This document shows positions 1 through 7,422 of a stretch of DNA of 38,495 bases, piece by piece. Position numbers and translations under genes: made by a program. The notes under the pieces were generated by a model, which was given only the letters and a program-made list of their open reading frames with translations, had not been told where the DNA came from and made no database searches. Position 1 is the first letter of the stretch. Each line of letters begins with the position of its first letter. Source of the DNA: Anaeromyxobacter sp. RBG_16_69_14 (GTDB lineage: Bacteria > Myxococcota > Myxococcia > Myxococcales > Anaeromyxobacteraceae); contig MEMX01000095.1 of NCBI GenBank assembly GCA_001768075.1, positions 119,194 to 157,688 of the forward strand, written 5' to 3'.

Positions 1-1
1 C

Positions 2-1102
2 ATCGAGGACGTGAACCAGTCCCTCGTGAAGCTGACCGGCCGCCGCGAGTACGACCTGTGCGGCCACCCTGTCGTGGACCTCTTCGCGGACGAGGCCTCG
101 CGCGAGCAGGCGGCCCGCACGTTCGTGCACCCGACCGGCGAGACCGTGCACGAGCTCGAGTTGCAGCTCCGCGCCGCGGACGGGGGAGCCATGGCCGTTT
201 CGCTCAACGGGACCCCACGGCACGGCGCGTCGGGCAAGCTCCTCGGCATGGTCGTCACCGGTCGCCCGGTCGGCGAGCTGCGGCGCGCGTACCACGCCCT
301 GCGGCAGGCGCACGACGATCTGAAGCGCACCCAGCAGCAGCTCCTGCACTCGGAGAAGATGGCCTCCCTCGGCCGGCTGGTGGCGGGCGTGGCGCACGAG
401 CTCAACAACCCGATAAGCTTCGTGCTCGGCAACGTGCACGCGCTGCAGCGGTACGCCTCGCGGCTGGCGCGGTATCTGGAGACGGTCCACCGCGGCGCGC
501 CGGCGGAGGAGCTGAAGTCGCTCCGGGCCGAGCTCCGCATCGATCGCATCATAGGGGACCTGCAGCCGCTCATCGAGGGGACCGTCGAGGGCGCCGAGCG
601 CACGCGCGATATCGTGGACGGGCTGAAGCGCTTTTCCGCGGTTGACCGCGACGAGCAGCAGCGCTTCGATCTGGTGGCCGTCGTGCAGCGGGCGGTGCAC
701 TGGGTGGGGAAGGCGATCTCGGGTGGGTTCCGCGCGAACCTGAGCCTGCCCCGGACGTTGATGGTGGTGGGATCGCCCGGTCAGATGCAGCAGGTGGTCA
801 TGAACCTGGTGCAGAATGCGCACCACGCTACGAGCGGTCAGGTGTCGCCGCGGGTCGACGTGATCGCCAGGCTGGAGGACGCCTCGGTCGTGCTCGAGTT
901 CCACGACAACGGGCCCGGTATCGATCCAGACAACCTGCCGCGCATCTTCGATCCGTTCTTCACCACCAAACCCGTCGGGAAGGGCACCGGCCTCGGCCTC
1001 GCCATCAGCTACGGCATCGTGGAGCGTCACGGTGGCCAGCTCACGGCCGCCAATCACGCCGAGGGCGGCGCCGTGTTCACGCTGCGCTTGCCCGTGGTGT
1101 GA
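2..1102 (+). CDS. hupT: HupT/HoxJ-like PAS sensor histidine kinase, C-terminal part (cut by window edge)
   Basis: The frame is open to the left edge, so the true start lies outside; a GTG at 11 is only the first visible candidate. Numbering from that GTG, residues 1-90 look like the end of a PAS domain and 90-115 a coiled linker. The dimerisation box follows with phospho-acceptor His129 in [11 protein letters not shown]. The ATPase domain has an N box (NLVQNAHH), DNGPGI, the FFTTKP stretch and GTGLGLAI. All catalytic motifs are intact. The H box and the following [12 protein letters not shown] resemble HupT/HoxJ kinases, which control uptake hydrogenase expression. No transmembrane segment is visible in this part, so it is probably a cytoplasmic two-component kinase. 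No response regulator is in view. Kinase identity is sure; the HupT assignment is from motif memory and is moderate. Confidence 0.85.
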   Translation: MEDVNQSLVKLTGRREYDLCGHPVVDLFADEASREQAARTFVHPTGETVHELELQLRAADGGAMAVSLNGTPRHGASGKLLGMVVTGRPVGELRRAYHALRQAHDDLKRTQQQLLHSEKMASLGRLVAGVAHELNNPISFVLGNVHALQRYASRLARYLETVHRGAPAEELKSLRAELRIDRIIGDLQPLIEGTVEGAERTRDIVDGLKRFSAVDRDEQQRFDLVAVVQRAVHWVGKAISGGFRANLSLPRTLMVVGSPGQMQQVVMNLVQNAHHATSGQVSPRVDVIARLEDASVVLEFHDNGPGIDPDNLPRIFDPFFTTKPVGKGTGLGLAISYGIVERHGGQLTAANHAEGGAVFTLRLPVV

Positions 1103-1126
1103 CGACGGTCCCGGAGCTACGTCCCC

Positions 1127-1774
1127 GTGCCGGGACCTCCCTCTCCATCGCGTGCCGAGCGGAAGGAGGCTGCGCGCCGCCTGCTCGCGGACTTCGACCT
1201 CGAGGCCATCCGCGGCTGGGCCGCCGCCGAGCCGCAGGCTGTGCGGTCGCTGCAGTCGCTGCTCTACGACGAGGACGAACTCGTGCGTTGGCGGGCGGTG
1301 GAGGCGCTCGGCCTGGTCGCCGCGGTGCGCGCGCGGGGGGGCCTGGAGCCGGTGCGCGAGCTGCTCCGGCGCACGCTGTGGCTGATGAACGACGAGTCGG
1401 GAGGGCTTCTCTGGCACGGGCCCCAGGTGATCGGCGCGGTGCTGGCCAACGTGCCGTCGCTGTGCAGCGAGTTCACTCCGATCGTGGCGAGCTTCCTCGA
1501 GGAGGACCCCTTCCGCGTCGGCACGCGCTGGGCGCTGTGGCGCCTGGCGGAGGTGCGCCCCGACCTGCCAGCGGGAGTCGCCGTTGCCCTGACCGCATCG
1601 CTCGCCGACCGGGACCCGGCCGTTCGTGGCCACGCTGCGCTTGCGCTGCTCGCCGCGCGCGGCGACGATCTCGAGGCGCTCGCTCGAGACGAGGCGCCGC
1701 TCGCCGTGTTCGACCACCGCACGGGCACGCTGCGCGCGACGACCGTCGGGGCCGCCGCCCGAGGTCTACTCTGA
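1127..1774 (+). CDS. HEAT/armadillo-like protein, DVU0298 family
   Basis: The protein has 215 residues, is helical and rich in alanine, leucine and arginine. It has recurring HEAT-like helical pairs, for example around residues 40-65 (DEDELVRWRAVEALGLVAA) and near the C-terminus (DRDPAVRGHAALALLAA). A central motif reading LWLMNDESGG..W...VIG is what I associate with DVU0298-family proteins, first named in Desulfovibrio. The function is unknown; HEAT repeats usually bind partner proteins. GTG at 1127 is chosen because it lies 24 bases after the kinase stop and the reading begins cleanly; translational linkage with the HupT-like kinase is likely. A run of seven G lies inside the gene at about 1335-1341. 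The fold is probable; the family name is moderate. Confidence 0.65.
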   Translation: MPGPPSPSRAERKEAARRLLADFDLEAIRGWAAAEPQAVRSLQSLLYDEDELVRWRAVEALGLVAAVRARGGLEPVRELLRRTLWLMNDESGGLLWHGPQVIGAVLANVPSLCSEFTPIVASFLEEDPFRVGTRWALWRLAEVRPDLPAGVAVALTASLADRDPAVRGHAALALLAARGDDLEALARDEAPLAVFDHRTGTLRATTVGAAARGLL

Positions 1775-1934
1775 CCCGCCTCTCGCCGTTTTTCGTGCGC
1801 GCCCACGGCAGACCCCCGCCGAAAGCGCAGCGCGAGTAGCGAAAGGCGAGTCCCACACTCCTGGTCGGGCGGGAAAGCGGCGGCAGATTGTCGCATTACC
1901 TGCCTGACGGGCTCGGCCGGGGCAGTGAGGGATA

Positions 1935-1940
1935 TATGAT
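1935..1940 (+). promoter_or_regulatory. Candidate -10 element (TATGAT)
   Basis: TATGAT lies nine bases before the ATG of the 110-residue gene at 1950. It differs at one base from the sigma-70 consensus TATAAT. No convincing -35 is visible. The same hexamer sits just before two other genes in the window (27620 and 37558). Confidence 0.3.
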
Positions 1941-1949
1941 AGTTGGAAG

Positions 1950-2282
1950 ATGGGTTTGACGGTTGATATCGGTCACTTGCTGGAGGATGGCGACCTCCCG
2001 TCCAAGAACTTGCGCCGTCGTTGCTCCGCGCTTCGCATCGTGCGTTTCATCGAGTACGGCGGCCCGCTCAAGCGGCTCCAGGGCCGCGAGACGCTCATCG
2101 AGTGCAAGCAGCACCAGCGCCGCAAGGCGTGCCTCGGGCTCATGTGGGTCACGAAGAGGAGCGACAACCTGCTCGCGGTCTTCTGCTCCCGGTGCCACAA
2201 GGTGGAGGCCGTCATCTCCGGGTGGGAGGCGACCGTCTGGGCAGACGGGCCGATGCGGCCGCTGCCCATGACGGAGGACTGA
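1950..2282 (+). CDS. Small hypothetical protein with CxxC pair
   Basis: This is a 110-residue basic protein that I do not recognise. It carries a CSRC pair near residue 90 and two further cysteines near residues 52 and 60 (ECK and KAC). Four cysteines in this layout could bind one metal ion, but that is inference. A second half reading EAVISGWEATVWADGPM follows the CxxC pair, as in small zinc-ribbon proteins. There is no signal peptide or membrane segment. ATG at 1950 is preceded by GGAAG three to seven bases upstream and by a TATGAT box, so it probably has its own promoter. The 175 bases between the previous stop and this start show no other gene. Confidence 0.6.
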   Translation: MGLTVDIGHLLEDGDLPSKNLRRRCSALRIVRFIEYGGPLKRLQGRETLIECKQHQRRKACLGLMWVTKRSDNLLAVFCSRCHKVEAVISGWEATVWADGPMRPLPMTED

Positions 2283-2430
2283 ACCCGTAGAGCGAGCAGC
2301 GCGTGCTCGCGATGGCCGTTCACGACCTCGCCGCCCCGATTTCAGGCGCGCGAGGTCGCATTTCGTCCGGACGCCTCGCGCGCGCCAGAAGCGATGGTGC
2401 CCACCTCCTGCTCCGGTTAGGCCAGCAGGG

Positions 2431-2745
2431 ATGCCAGAGGACGTCTGCCAGTACTGCGGCTGCGACCTCGACGCGCGTCCGCCGGGCCGCGACACGGGGT
2501 TTCTCTACGGCGTCGAGTGCAGCCGCTGTCCGCCCGGGAAGAGGCAATCACACGTGCTCGCGCGGCCGGAGCGCGTGGACGCGCTCACCTGTCCCGACTG
2601 CGGCGCCACCATCGCGCCCGCCGAGGCGCACCCGGACGTGCTGGTGGTGAAGGAAATGGTGTACGACGTGTGCCCCGACTGCGGCGCGCGCTGCGGCGTC
2701 GCGGGCGTGCGCAAGCTGCGCGACGTGGGTGGCGGGACGATGTAG
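2431..2745 (+). CDS. Small multi-zinc-ribbon protein
   Basis: The protein has 104 residues and four cysteine pairs: CQYCGC near residue 6, CSRC near 30, CPDCG near 54 and CPDCG near 82. Pairs one and two, and pairs three and four, are spaced so that each couple could form one zinc ribbon. The function is unknown. Such proteins are often nucleic-acid or protein adaptors, but nothing here decides it. ATG at 2431 begins the clean reading (MPEDVCQYCGC); a short AGCAGGG lies just upstream as a weak ribosome site. An interspersed repeat (2766-2854) starts 20 bases after the stop. Confidence 0.65.
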   Translation: MPEDVCQYCGCDLDARPPGRDTGFLYGVECSRCPPGKRQSHVLARPERVDALTCPDCGATIAPAEAHPDVLVVKEMVYDVCPDCGARCGVAGVRKLRDVGGGTM

Positions 2746-2765
2746 TTCACCTCGGGTCCTCTCTG

Positions 2766-2854
2766 CCCCTGGTGTGCCGACCCTCACCCCCGGCCCTCTC
2801 CCTCCCAGGGAGAGGGTGACGAGATCACGCCCTCTTCCTCTGTGGAGCGAGAAG
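2766..2854. repeat. Interspersed hairpin repeat, copy A
   Basis: This is an 89-base element starting CCCCTGGTGTGCCGACCCTC. It carries a near-perfect nine-base stem (CCCTCTCCC/GGGAGAGGG), then GTGACGAGATCAC and a GAGCGAGAAG end. The same element occurs at 7438-7525 and 7591-7675. This copy is intergenic, between the zinc-ribbon gene and the promoter region of the Ser/Thr kinase. Confidence 0.85.
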
Positions 2855-2891
2855 GGGAGCGCGACGCTCCTGCTATAGTGGGGTTAATCCG

Positions 2892-4568
2892 ATGCTCCAT
2901 TGCGCCAAGTGCCATCGCGACGTGACCGCGGGAGCGCTGTACTGCGCAGCGTGCGGGGCGGCGATCGTGCCGGAGCAGGCGCCCGGCGAGGCGGCGGATC
3001 CATACATCGGGCGGACCTTCAAGGGCATGTACTTCATCGAGTGCCGCGTGGGCAGTGGCGGCATGGGCGACGTGTACAAGGCCGTGCACGTGAACCTGGG
3101 TGCGCCGGTAGCGCTCAAGATCCTGAAGAAGTCGCTGCTCGCGGATCCGGCGGTCGCTCGGCGCTTGCACCAGGAGGCCCGCGCCGCCTCGCGGCTGCGA
3201 CACCACAACGTGATCAACGTGACCGACTTCGGACAGACCGACGACGGGACGCTGTTCATGGCGATGGAGTACGTGGCCGGCAGGAGCCTGGCGCGCGTCA
3301 TCGCGGAGGGCTTTCCGCTGTCGGAACAGCGCGTCGTGCGCATCGGAGGTCAGATCCTCGCGGCGCTCGCCGAGGCGCACGCTGCCGGGATCCTGCACCG
3401 GGACCTGAAGCCCGAGAACGTCATGATCGAGCGGTGGCGGGACGAGCCAGACTCGGTCAAGGTGCTCGACTTCGGGATCGCGAAGATCCAGTCGGCGGGT
3501 GACGAAGGCGAGGGCCAGCCGACGCTCACGCAACCAGGGCTGGTTTGTGGCACGCCGGCGTACATGAGCCCGGAGCAGTGCAACGGCGAGGACCTCGACG
3601 CGCGCAGCGACCTCTACTCTTTCGGTGTGCTGCTGTACGAGATGCTCACGGGCAAGCGGCCGTTCGACGCGCAGACGCCCATGGAGATGGCGCGCAAGCA
3701 CCTCACGGAGCAACCGATCCCGCTGGCCCAGCAGTGGGGAGGCCACGCGGTCTCCGCCGATCTCGACGCGCTCGTCATGCGAGCCTTGTCGGCGAGTCGC
3801 GACGATCGGCCTGCCAGCGCCGATCAGATGCGAGCGGATCTCCTCGCGTGCGTCCTGCGTCCCGAGTCTGCGAAGAACGAAAACCCGGGCACCCCCACCA
3901 CCACGGTCGTGCTTCCCTCCTCGCGAACGCCGCCAGGACGGTCGCTGACACCGGCCGCAGCACGACAAGGGAACACGCCCCCGCCACAGGGCCGCAAGGT
4001 CCCCTTCAGGGTGGCGGGGGCAGCCGTCAGCGTGCTGGCGATCGTGGCCATCGGCTATGCCTCGCTGCGCGGAGCAGGGACGAAGAACCCAGAACCTGTT
4101 CTGTCGCCTGTCCCGGCGCAGTACGCAGATGCCGGGTTCGCTGAAGAGTCGGTGCCGGAGCCCGAGCCGGAGCCAGTGCGGGAGCCCGAGCCGGTGCCGG
4201 TGCCGGTGCGGGAGCCGGTGCGGGAGCCGGTGCGGGAGCCGGTGCGGGAGCCGGTGCGGGAGCCGGTGCGGGAGGTGAAGCCCAAGTCAAACCACTGCGC
4301 GCGGCCGCTTCACTCGGAGCACGGCGTGGAGAAGATATCGACGCCGGCCGCCGGTACGGGGGACGGCGTGCTCGTCGTCTTGGCTCTGCCCTGGGGCGAG
4401 GTCTCCGTGTGCGGCGCTCCTTACGGCGAGGCGCCGGTCGAGCTTCGCGTCCGCGCGGGCACGTACGCGGTGCTCGTGGAGCACGCGTCCGGGTCCGAGC
4501 CGCAGACGGTCAGGGTGAACGCTGGATCGCGTTCGTTTGTCCGAGTCAACTTCGCGAAGAACAGGTGA
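2892..4568 (+). CDS. Membrane Ser/Thr protein kinase with zinc-ribbon head and PEGA-like tail
   Basis: A 558-residue eukaryotic-type kinase. Residues 1-25 form a zinc ribbon (CAKC at 4-7, CAAC at 18-21). The kinase domain runs from about 45 to 310: glycine loop GSGGMGDVYK, ATP-binding Lys76 in VALK, HRDLKPEN with Asp171, DFG at 193-195, and GTPAYMSPEQ. All catalytic residues are present, so it should be active. A proline-rich linker leads to one membrane helix (about 374-392), then an acidic, proline-rich spacer with VREP repeats. The C-terminal ~65 residues resemble a PEGA-type beta domain (GEVSVCGAPYGEAPVELRVRAG) that would lie outside the cytoplasm and may sense or bind the envelope. The start is ATG at 2892, preceded by TATAGT at 2874, a plausible -10. 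It converges with the NHL lipoprotein gene, 26 bases away. The substrate is unknown. Confidence 0.92.
   Translation: MLHCAKCHRDVTAGALYCAACGAAIVPEQAPGEAADPYIGRTFKGMYFIECRVGSGGMGDVYKAVHVNLGAPVALKILKKSLLADPAVARRLHQEARAASRLRHHNVINVTDFGQTDDGTLFMAMEYVAGRSLARVIAEGFPLSEQRVVRIGGQILAALAEAHAAGILHRDLKPENVMIERWRDEPDSVKVLDFGIAKIQSAGDEGEGQPTLTQPGLVCGTPAYMSPEQCNGEDLDARSDLYSFGVLLYEMLTGKRPFDAQTPMEMARKHLTEQPIPLAQQWGGHAVSADLDALVMRALSASRDDRPASADQMRADLLACVLRPESAKNENPGTPTTTVVLPSSRTPPGRSLTPAAARQGNTPPPQGRKVPFRVAGAAVSVLAIVAIGYASLRGAGTKNPEPVLSPVPAQYADAGFAEESVPEPEPEPVREPEPVPVPVREPVREPVREPVREPVREPVREVKPKSNHCARPLHSEHGVEKISTPAAGTGDGVLVVLALPWGEVSVCGAPYGEAPVELRVRAGTYAVLVEHASGSEPQTVRVNAGSRSFVRVNFAKNR
4206..4277 (+). repeat. 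Tandem 12-base repeat coding VREP units
   Basis: Five consecutive 12-base units (GTGCGGGAGCCG) encode VREP five times, followed by a sixth unit that ends in valine (VREV). Just upstream lie looser EPEP and VPVP units. The unit length is a multiple of three, so copy-number change would lengthen or shorten the periplasmic spacer of the kinase without breaking the frame. Confidence 0.9.
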
Positions 4569-4594
4569 CAGAATTGCAAGCCATTCAGCGACTG

Positions 4595-5944
4595 CTACTC
4601 CACGGTCATCCTCCGGATGGTGCTGTTCTCCGAATCCACCACATAGATATTGCCGCGCCCGTCTACCGCCACGGCCGTGGCAGCATTGAACCGCGCGGTG
4701 GTGCCGATTCCGTCGACGCTGCCCGACTGCCCTGCCGCCCCCGCCAGAGTGCTCACCACCCCCACCGGAGTGATCCGCCGAACGGTATTGGAATCTGTCA
4801 CGTAGATGTTTCCGGATCCATCCAGGGCCAACCCGGCGGGCCTGCTGAACAGTGCGGCGGTGCCGGTCCCGTCGGTGCTGCCCGGCTGCCCTGGCGTTCC
4901 CGCCAACGTGCTCACCACTCCCGCCGGCGTGATCTTCCGAATGGTGCTGTTGCCCCAATCCGCCACATACACGTTCCCTGACACGTCCACGGCCACGGCG
5001 CCGGGGCTGTTGAATCGTGCAGCGGGGCCCGTGCCATCGGCGCTGCCCGGCTGCCCCACCGATCCCGCGAAGGTGCTCACCACCCCCGTCGAGGTGATCC
5101 TCCGGATGGTCTCGTTGCCACGATCCGTCACATAGACGTTCCCGGACCTGTCCACGGCGACGCCCCAGGGCCAGTTGAACCGCGCGGAGGCGCCCGTGCC
5201 ATCGGCGCTGCCCGACTGCATTGCCGTTCCCGCCAACGTGGTCACCGCCTGGTCCACGGTGATCTTCCGGATGGTGTTGGCGCCGAAATCCGCCACGTAG
5301 ACGTTCTCGCCCGCGTCCACGGCCACGCCGATAGGGTTGAGGAACCGTGCGTCGGCGCCCGTCCCGTCGACGATGCCAACTTGTTCTGCCGTTCCCGCGT
5401 AGGTGTCCACCACCCCCGCCGGCGTTGTCTTCCGGATGGTGGCGTTGCCCATATCCGCCACAAAGACGTTCCCGCCCGCGTCCACAGCCACGCCGAGGGG
5501 ATCGTTGAACCGCGCGGAAGCACCTCTGCCATCGGAGGTGCCAGGCTGCCCTGCCGTTCCCGCCAGCGTGCTCACCACCCCTGTGACGAAGGACGCGGTG
5601 ACCTCGCGGTCGCCATCCAGAATGACCCCGCACGTCTCGGCGCTCCCATAGTTGCAACCCGTGAATTCTGCGAACGACGACCCCTGATCAGCAGTCGCGG
5701 CGAGGTAGACGGTGCTCCTGGCCAGAAGCGGAAGAGCGCAGGTGCTGCCGCAGTCGATGTCGGAACCAGCCACTTTTCCGGAACCTCTGCCTGCTTTCTT
5801 GACGGATATCGTGTGGCACTCCCCCGAGGGGAAAGGACAATCGTCGCCTATGTTGCCTGGCCTGGTGCCGCAGCTCACGCAGGTCGTCATCAACGCGACC
5901 GCGAACATGGACCTGCACCAGAACGACCCATGCTGGCTGGTCAT
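4595..5944 (-). CDS. NHL-repeat beta-propeller lipoprotein
   Basis: The protein has 449 residues. The first 25 form a lipoprotein-like signal (Arg11, hydrophobic run FAVALMTT, then CVSCG, with Cys25 the likely lipidated residue). Residues 40-117 hold a cysteine-containing beta region. From 118 to the C-terminus are six NHL repeats of about 55 residues, each of the form VSTLAG..GQPG..DG.G..ARF..P.GVAVD..GNVYVAD..N.TIR.IT. Six blades fit a closed propeller. NHL propellers usually bind proteins or glycans; no catalytic residues are obvious. ATG at 5944 is chosen because the shorter alternative at 5908 would lack a positive residue in the signal. Ten consecutive G precede the start by five bases. 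The gene lies downstream of the hairpin cluster that ends the lipid operon. Confidence 0.85.
   Translation of the reverse strand: MTSQHGSFWCRSMFAVALMTTCVSCGTRPGNIGDDCPFPSGECHTISVKKAGRGSGKVAGSDIDCGSTCALPLLARSTVYLAATADQGSSFAEFTGCNYGSAETCGVILDGDREVTASFVTGVVSTLAGTAGQPGTSDGRGASARFNDPLGVAVDAGGNVFVADMGNATIRKTTPAGVVDTYAGTAEQVGIVDGTGADARFLNPIGVAVDAGENVYVADFGANTIRKITVDQAVTTLAGTAMQSGSADGTGASARFNWPWGVAVDRSGNVYVTDRGNETIRRITSTGVVSTFAGSVGQPGSADGTGPAARFNSPGAVAVDVSGNVYVADWGNSTIRKITPAGVVSTLAGTPGQPGSTDGTGTAALFSRPAGLALDGSGNIYVTDSNTVRRITPVGVVSTLAGAAGQSGSVDGIGTTARFNAATAVAVDGRGNIYVVDSENSTIRRMTVE
4598..5593 (-). repeat. Six tandem NHL-coding repeats
   Basis: Six consecutive units of about 162-171 bases encode the propeller blades. 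The DNA similarity between units is high, with shared blocks such as the segments coding GVVSTLAGT and NVYVAD, which could allow slippage or recombination between blades. Confidence 0.8.
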
Positions 5945-6304
5945 GGACGCCCCCCCCCCAAAGAGGCGGTCTGCCAGGGCTCAGGCGCATCGAACATCTC
6001 CGGCGCACGGAGGCGCACGGCGACGTTCACTGCAGCTTTCGAGTTGCCCGAGAAGCCCTCTGTTTGCGCAAGGATGCCTGACTTCTCCCCACGGTGCTTC
6101 GTCAGACGACCTCAGCTGGTCTCTCTAGCACACGTTCGCGCGCACAGGACAGAACGTTTGGCCTCGAAGGCGCCTGCGTGCGCACCTCCAGGGCCTCCGG
6201 AGTCGCCTTGGCCGCGCGGGTCGATCAGCTCCGCGCCCCCGTCGCCGTCCCGGCACCACTGATAGCGCATGCCACATGAACTGACGCTCGAGATGGGGGG
6301 CGCG
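5945..6304. other. Intergenic stretch without a supported gene
   Basis: Apart from the C/G tract at 5950-5959 I see no coding potential that makes sense in any frame, no repeat copy and no RNA gene. It should contain the promoter of the NHL lipoprotein, but no clear -35/-10 pair was recognised. Confidence 0.5.
5950..5959 (-). repeat. Homopolymer tract of ten G (minus strand) upstream of a start codon
   Basis: Ten C on the plus strand (ten G on the gene strand) end five bases before the ATG of the NHL lipoprotein at 5944. The position corresponds to the ribosome-binding region. Tracts of this kind and place are known to change length by slippage and to alter expression in other bacteria. Confidence 0.7.
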
Positions 6305-6305
6305 G

Positions 6306-6322
6306 GGGGAGAGTTTCTCCCC
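6306..6322 (-). terminator. Hairpin 3 downstream of the lipid operon
   Basis: Seven-base perfect stem (GGGGAGA/TCTCCCC) with a three-base loop. It is the most distal of three hairpins that follow the epimerase gene on the minus strand. No T-run follows. Confidence 0.45.
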
Positions 6323-6331
6323 TCCGCTTGA

Positions 6332-6347
6332 GGCGCCGCAAGGCGCC
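6332..6347 (-). terminator. Hairpin 2 downstream of the lipid operon
   Basis: GGCGCC, four-base loop, GGCGCC. On the minus strand the loop reads TTGC; on the plus strand it reads GCAA. The stem is all G-C and sits between the two other hairpins. Confidence 0.45.
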
Positions 6348-6354
6348 GGACATC

Positions 6355-6413
6355 AGCTCACAGCGGCGACGGTGACGCTGGAGACTCACATCAACTGGTC
6401 GCCGCTGTGAGCT
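6355..6413 (-). terminator. 16-base perfect inverted repeat across the epimerase stop codon
   Basis: Positions 6355-6370 are the exact reverse complement of 6398-6413 (AGCTCACAGCGGCGAC), with a 27-base loop. One arm lies in the last codons of the epimerase gene and the other in its 3' untranslated part, so the stop codon is in the loop. It probably ends or protects the operon transcript. No T-run follows directly. Confidence 0.6.
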
Positions 6414-7422
6414 CGGCGATCGTGCCGGGAGCCTTGCGTCCTTTGCCACGGAAGCGGCGGTCGAGCCAGGCGACCGTCTCGTAGAGCGTCTCCTGCGGAT
6501 CGCGCGCGGCGAAGCCGAGCTCGCGCCCGGCCTTGGCGCTGTCGACGTAGAACCAGTGCTCGCCCATCTCGACCTCTTCGGTTGCGAGGGGCGCCTCGCT
6601 GCCGCGCCAGGCGTGGAACTTCTCGAGCAGTCGCGCGCCAGCGATGTTCACGGTCGACGGCAGGCGTACCACGGGCGGCGCGACGCCGGAGATGCGGGCC
6701 AGGCGGCCGAAGAGCTCCGCGAAGGTCATGTTCGCGCCACCGAGCAGGTACCGCTCGCCGGGGCGCCCCCTGGAGAGCGCCGCCGCGAAGGCCGCCGCCG
6801 CGTCGCGCACGTCGACGAAGGAGAGCCCGCCCGTCGGCATGGCCGGCACGCGCCGCTCCAGGAATTTGAGCACGACGTCGGTGGACGAGAGGCGCGCGTC
6901 GCCAGGGCCGAGCAGGAGCGACGGGTTCAGCACCACCACCGGGAACCCCGTGTCGCGGTGGAAGCGGAGCGCCGTCTTCTCCTGGAAGATCTTGGAGAGG
7001 TAGTAGGGCCAGCGCGCGACCACGCGGATCGGGTGGTCGTCCTCCTCGCTGTGGACCTTCTCCTCCCTCGAGATGCCGATGGTCCCCGAGCTGGAGGCGA
7101 GCACGAACCGCTTCACGCCGGCCGCGTGCGCGTCCTCGAGCAGCGTGCGCGTGCACTCCACGTGGAGCCGGTACAGCGCGGCCGGATCCCCGGGATCGAA
7201 GGAGACCCGGCCGGCGAGGTGGTAGACGGCCTCGATGCCCTGGAGCGAGCTCCGTACGGCCGCGCGATCTTCGAGTGGCGCGCGCAGGACCTCGGCCCCC
7301 AGCGCCTCGGCTGCGGAGGCGTCTCCGCGCACGATGAGGCGGATGCGATGGCCACTCCGGGCGAGGAGCGGTACGAGCGCCGAGCCGAGGAAGCCGGTGC
7401 CGCCGGTGACGAGGAGGTTCAC
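6391..7422 (-). CDS. NAD-dependent epimerase/dehydratase-family protein, last gene of the lipid operon
   Basis: A 343-residue extended short-chain dehydrogenase. The N-terminal dinucleotide motif is TGGTGFLGSAL (residues 6-16). The catalytic pair is YYLSK at about 139-143 (YxxxK), preceded by the serine-rich strand VLASSSGTIG. The family includes dihydroflavonol-reductase-like, HpnA-like and 3-beta-hydroxysteroid-dehydrogenase-like enzymes; the substrate cannot be read from sequence. Its GTG start at 7422 overlaps the TGA stop of the ElbD-like gene (GTGA), so translation is coupled. That context suggests reduction or oxidation of a lipid intermediate made by the megaenzyme. A second paralogous enzyme opens the same operon. 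Confidence 0.88.
   Translation of the reverse strand: MNLLVTGGTGFLGSALVPLLARSGHRIRLIVRGDASAAEALGAEVLRAPLEDRAAVRSSLQGIEAVYHLAGRVSFDPGDPAALYRLHVECTRTLLEDAHAAGVKRFVLASSSGTIGISREEKVHSEEDDHPIRVVARWPYYLSKIFQEKTALRFHRDTGFPVVVLNPSLLLGPGDARLSSTDVVLKFLERRVPAMPTGGLSFVDVRDAAAAFAAALSRGRPGERYLLGGANMTFAELFGRLARISGVAPPVVRLPSTVNIAGARLLEKFHAWRGSEAPLATEEVEMGEHWFYVDSAKAGRELGFAARDPQETLYETVAWLDRRFRGKGRKAPGTIAELTAATS

Noticed and set aside
4206-4277. CRISPR-like array
   Set aside because: Units are 12 bases with no spacers and lie in frame in a kinase gene.
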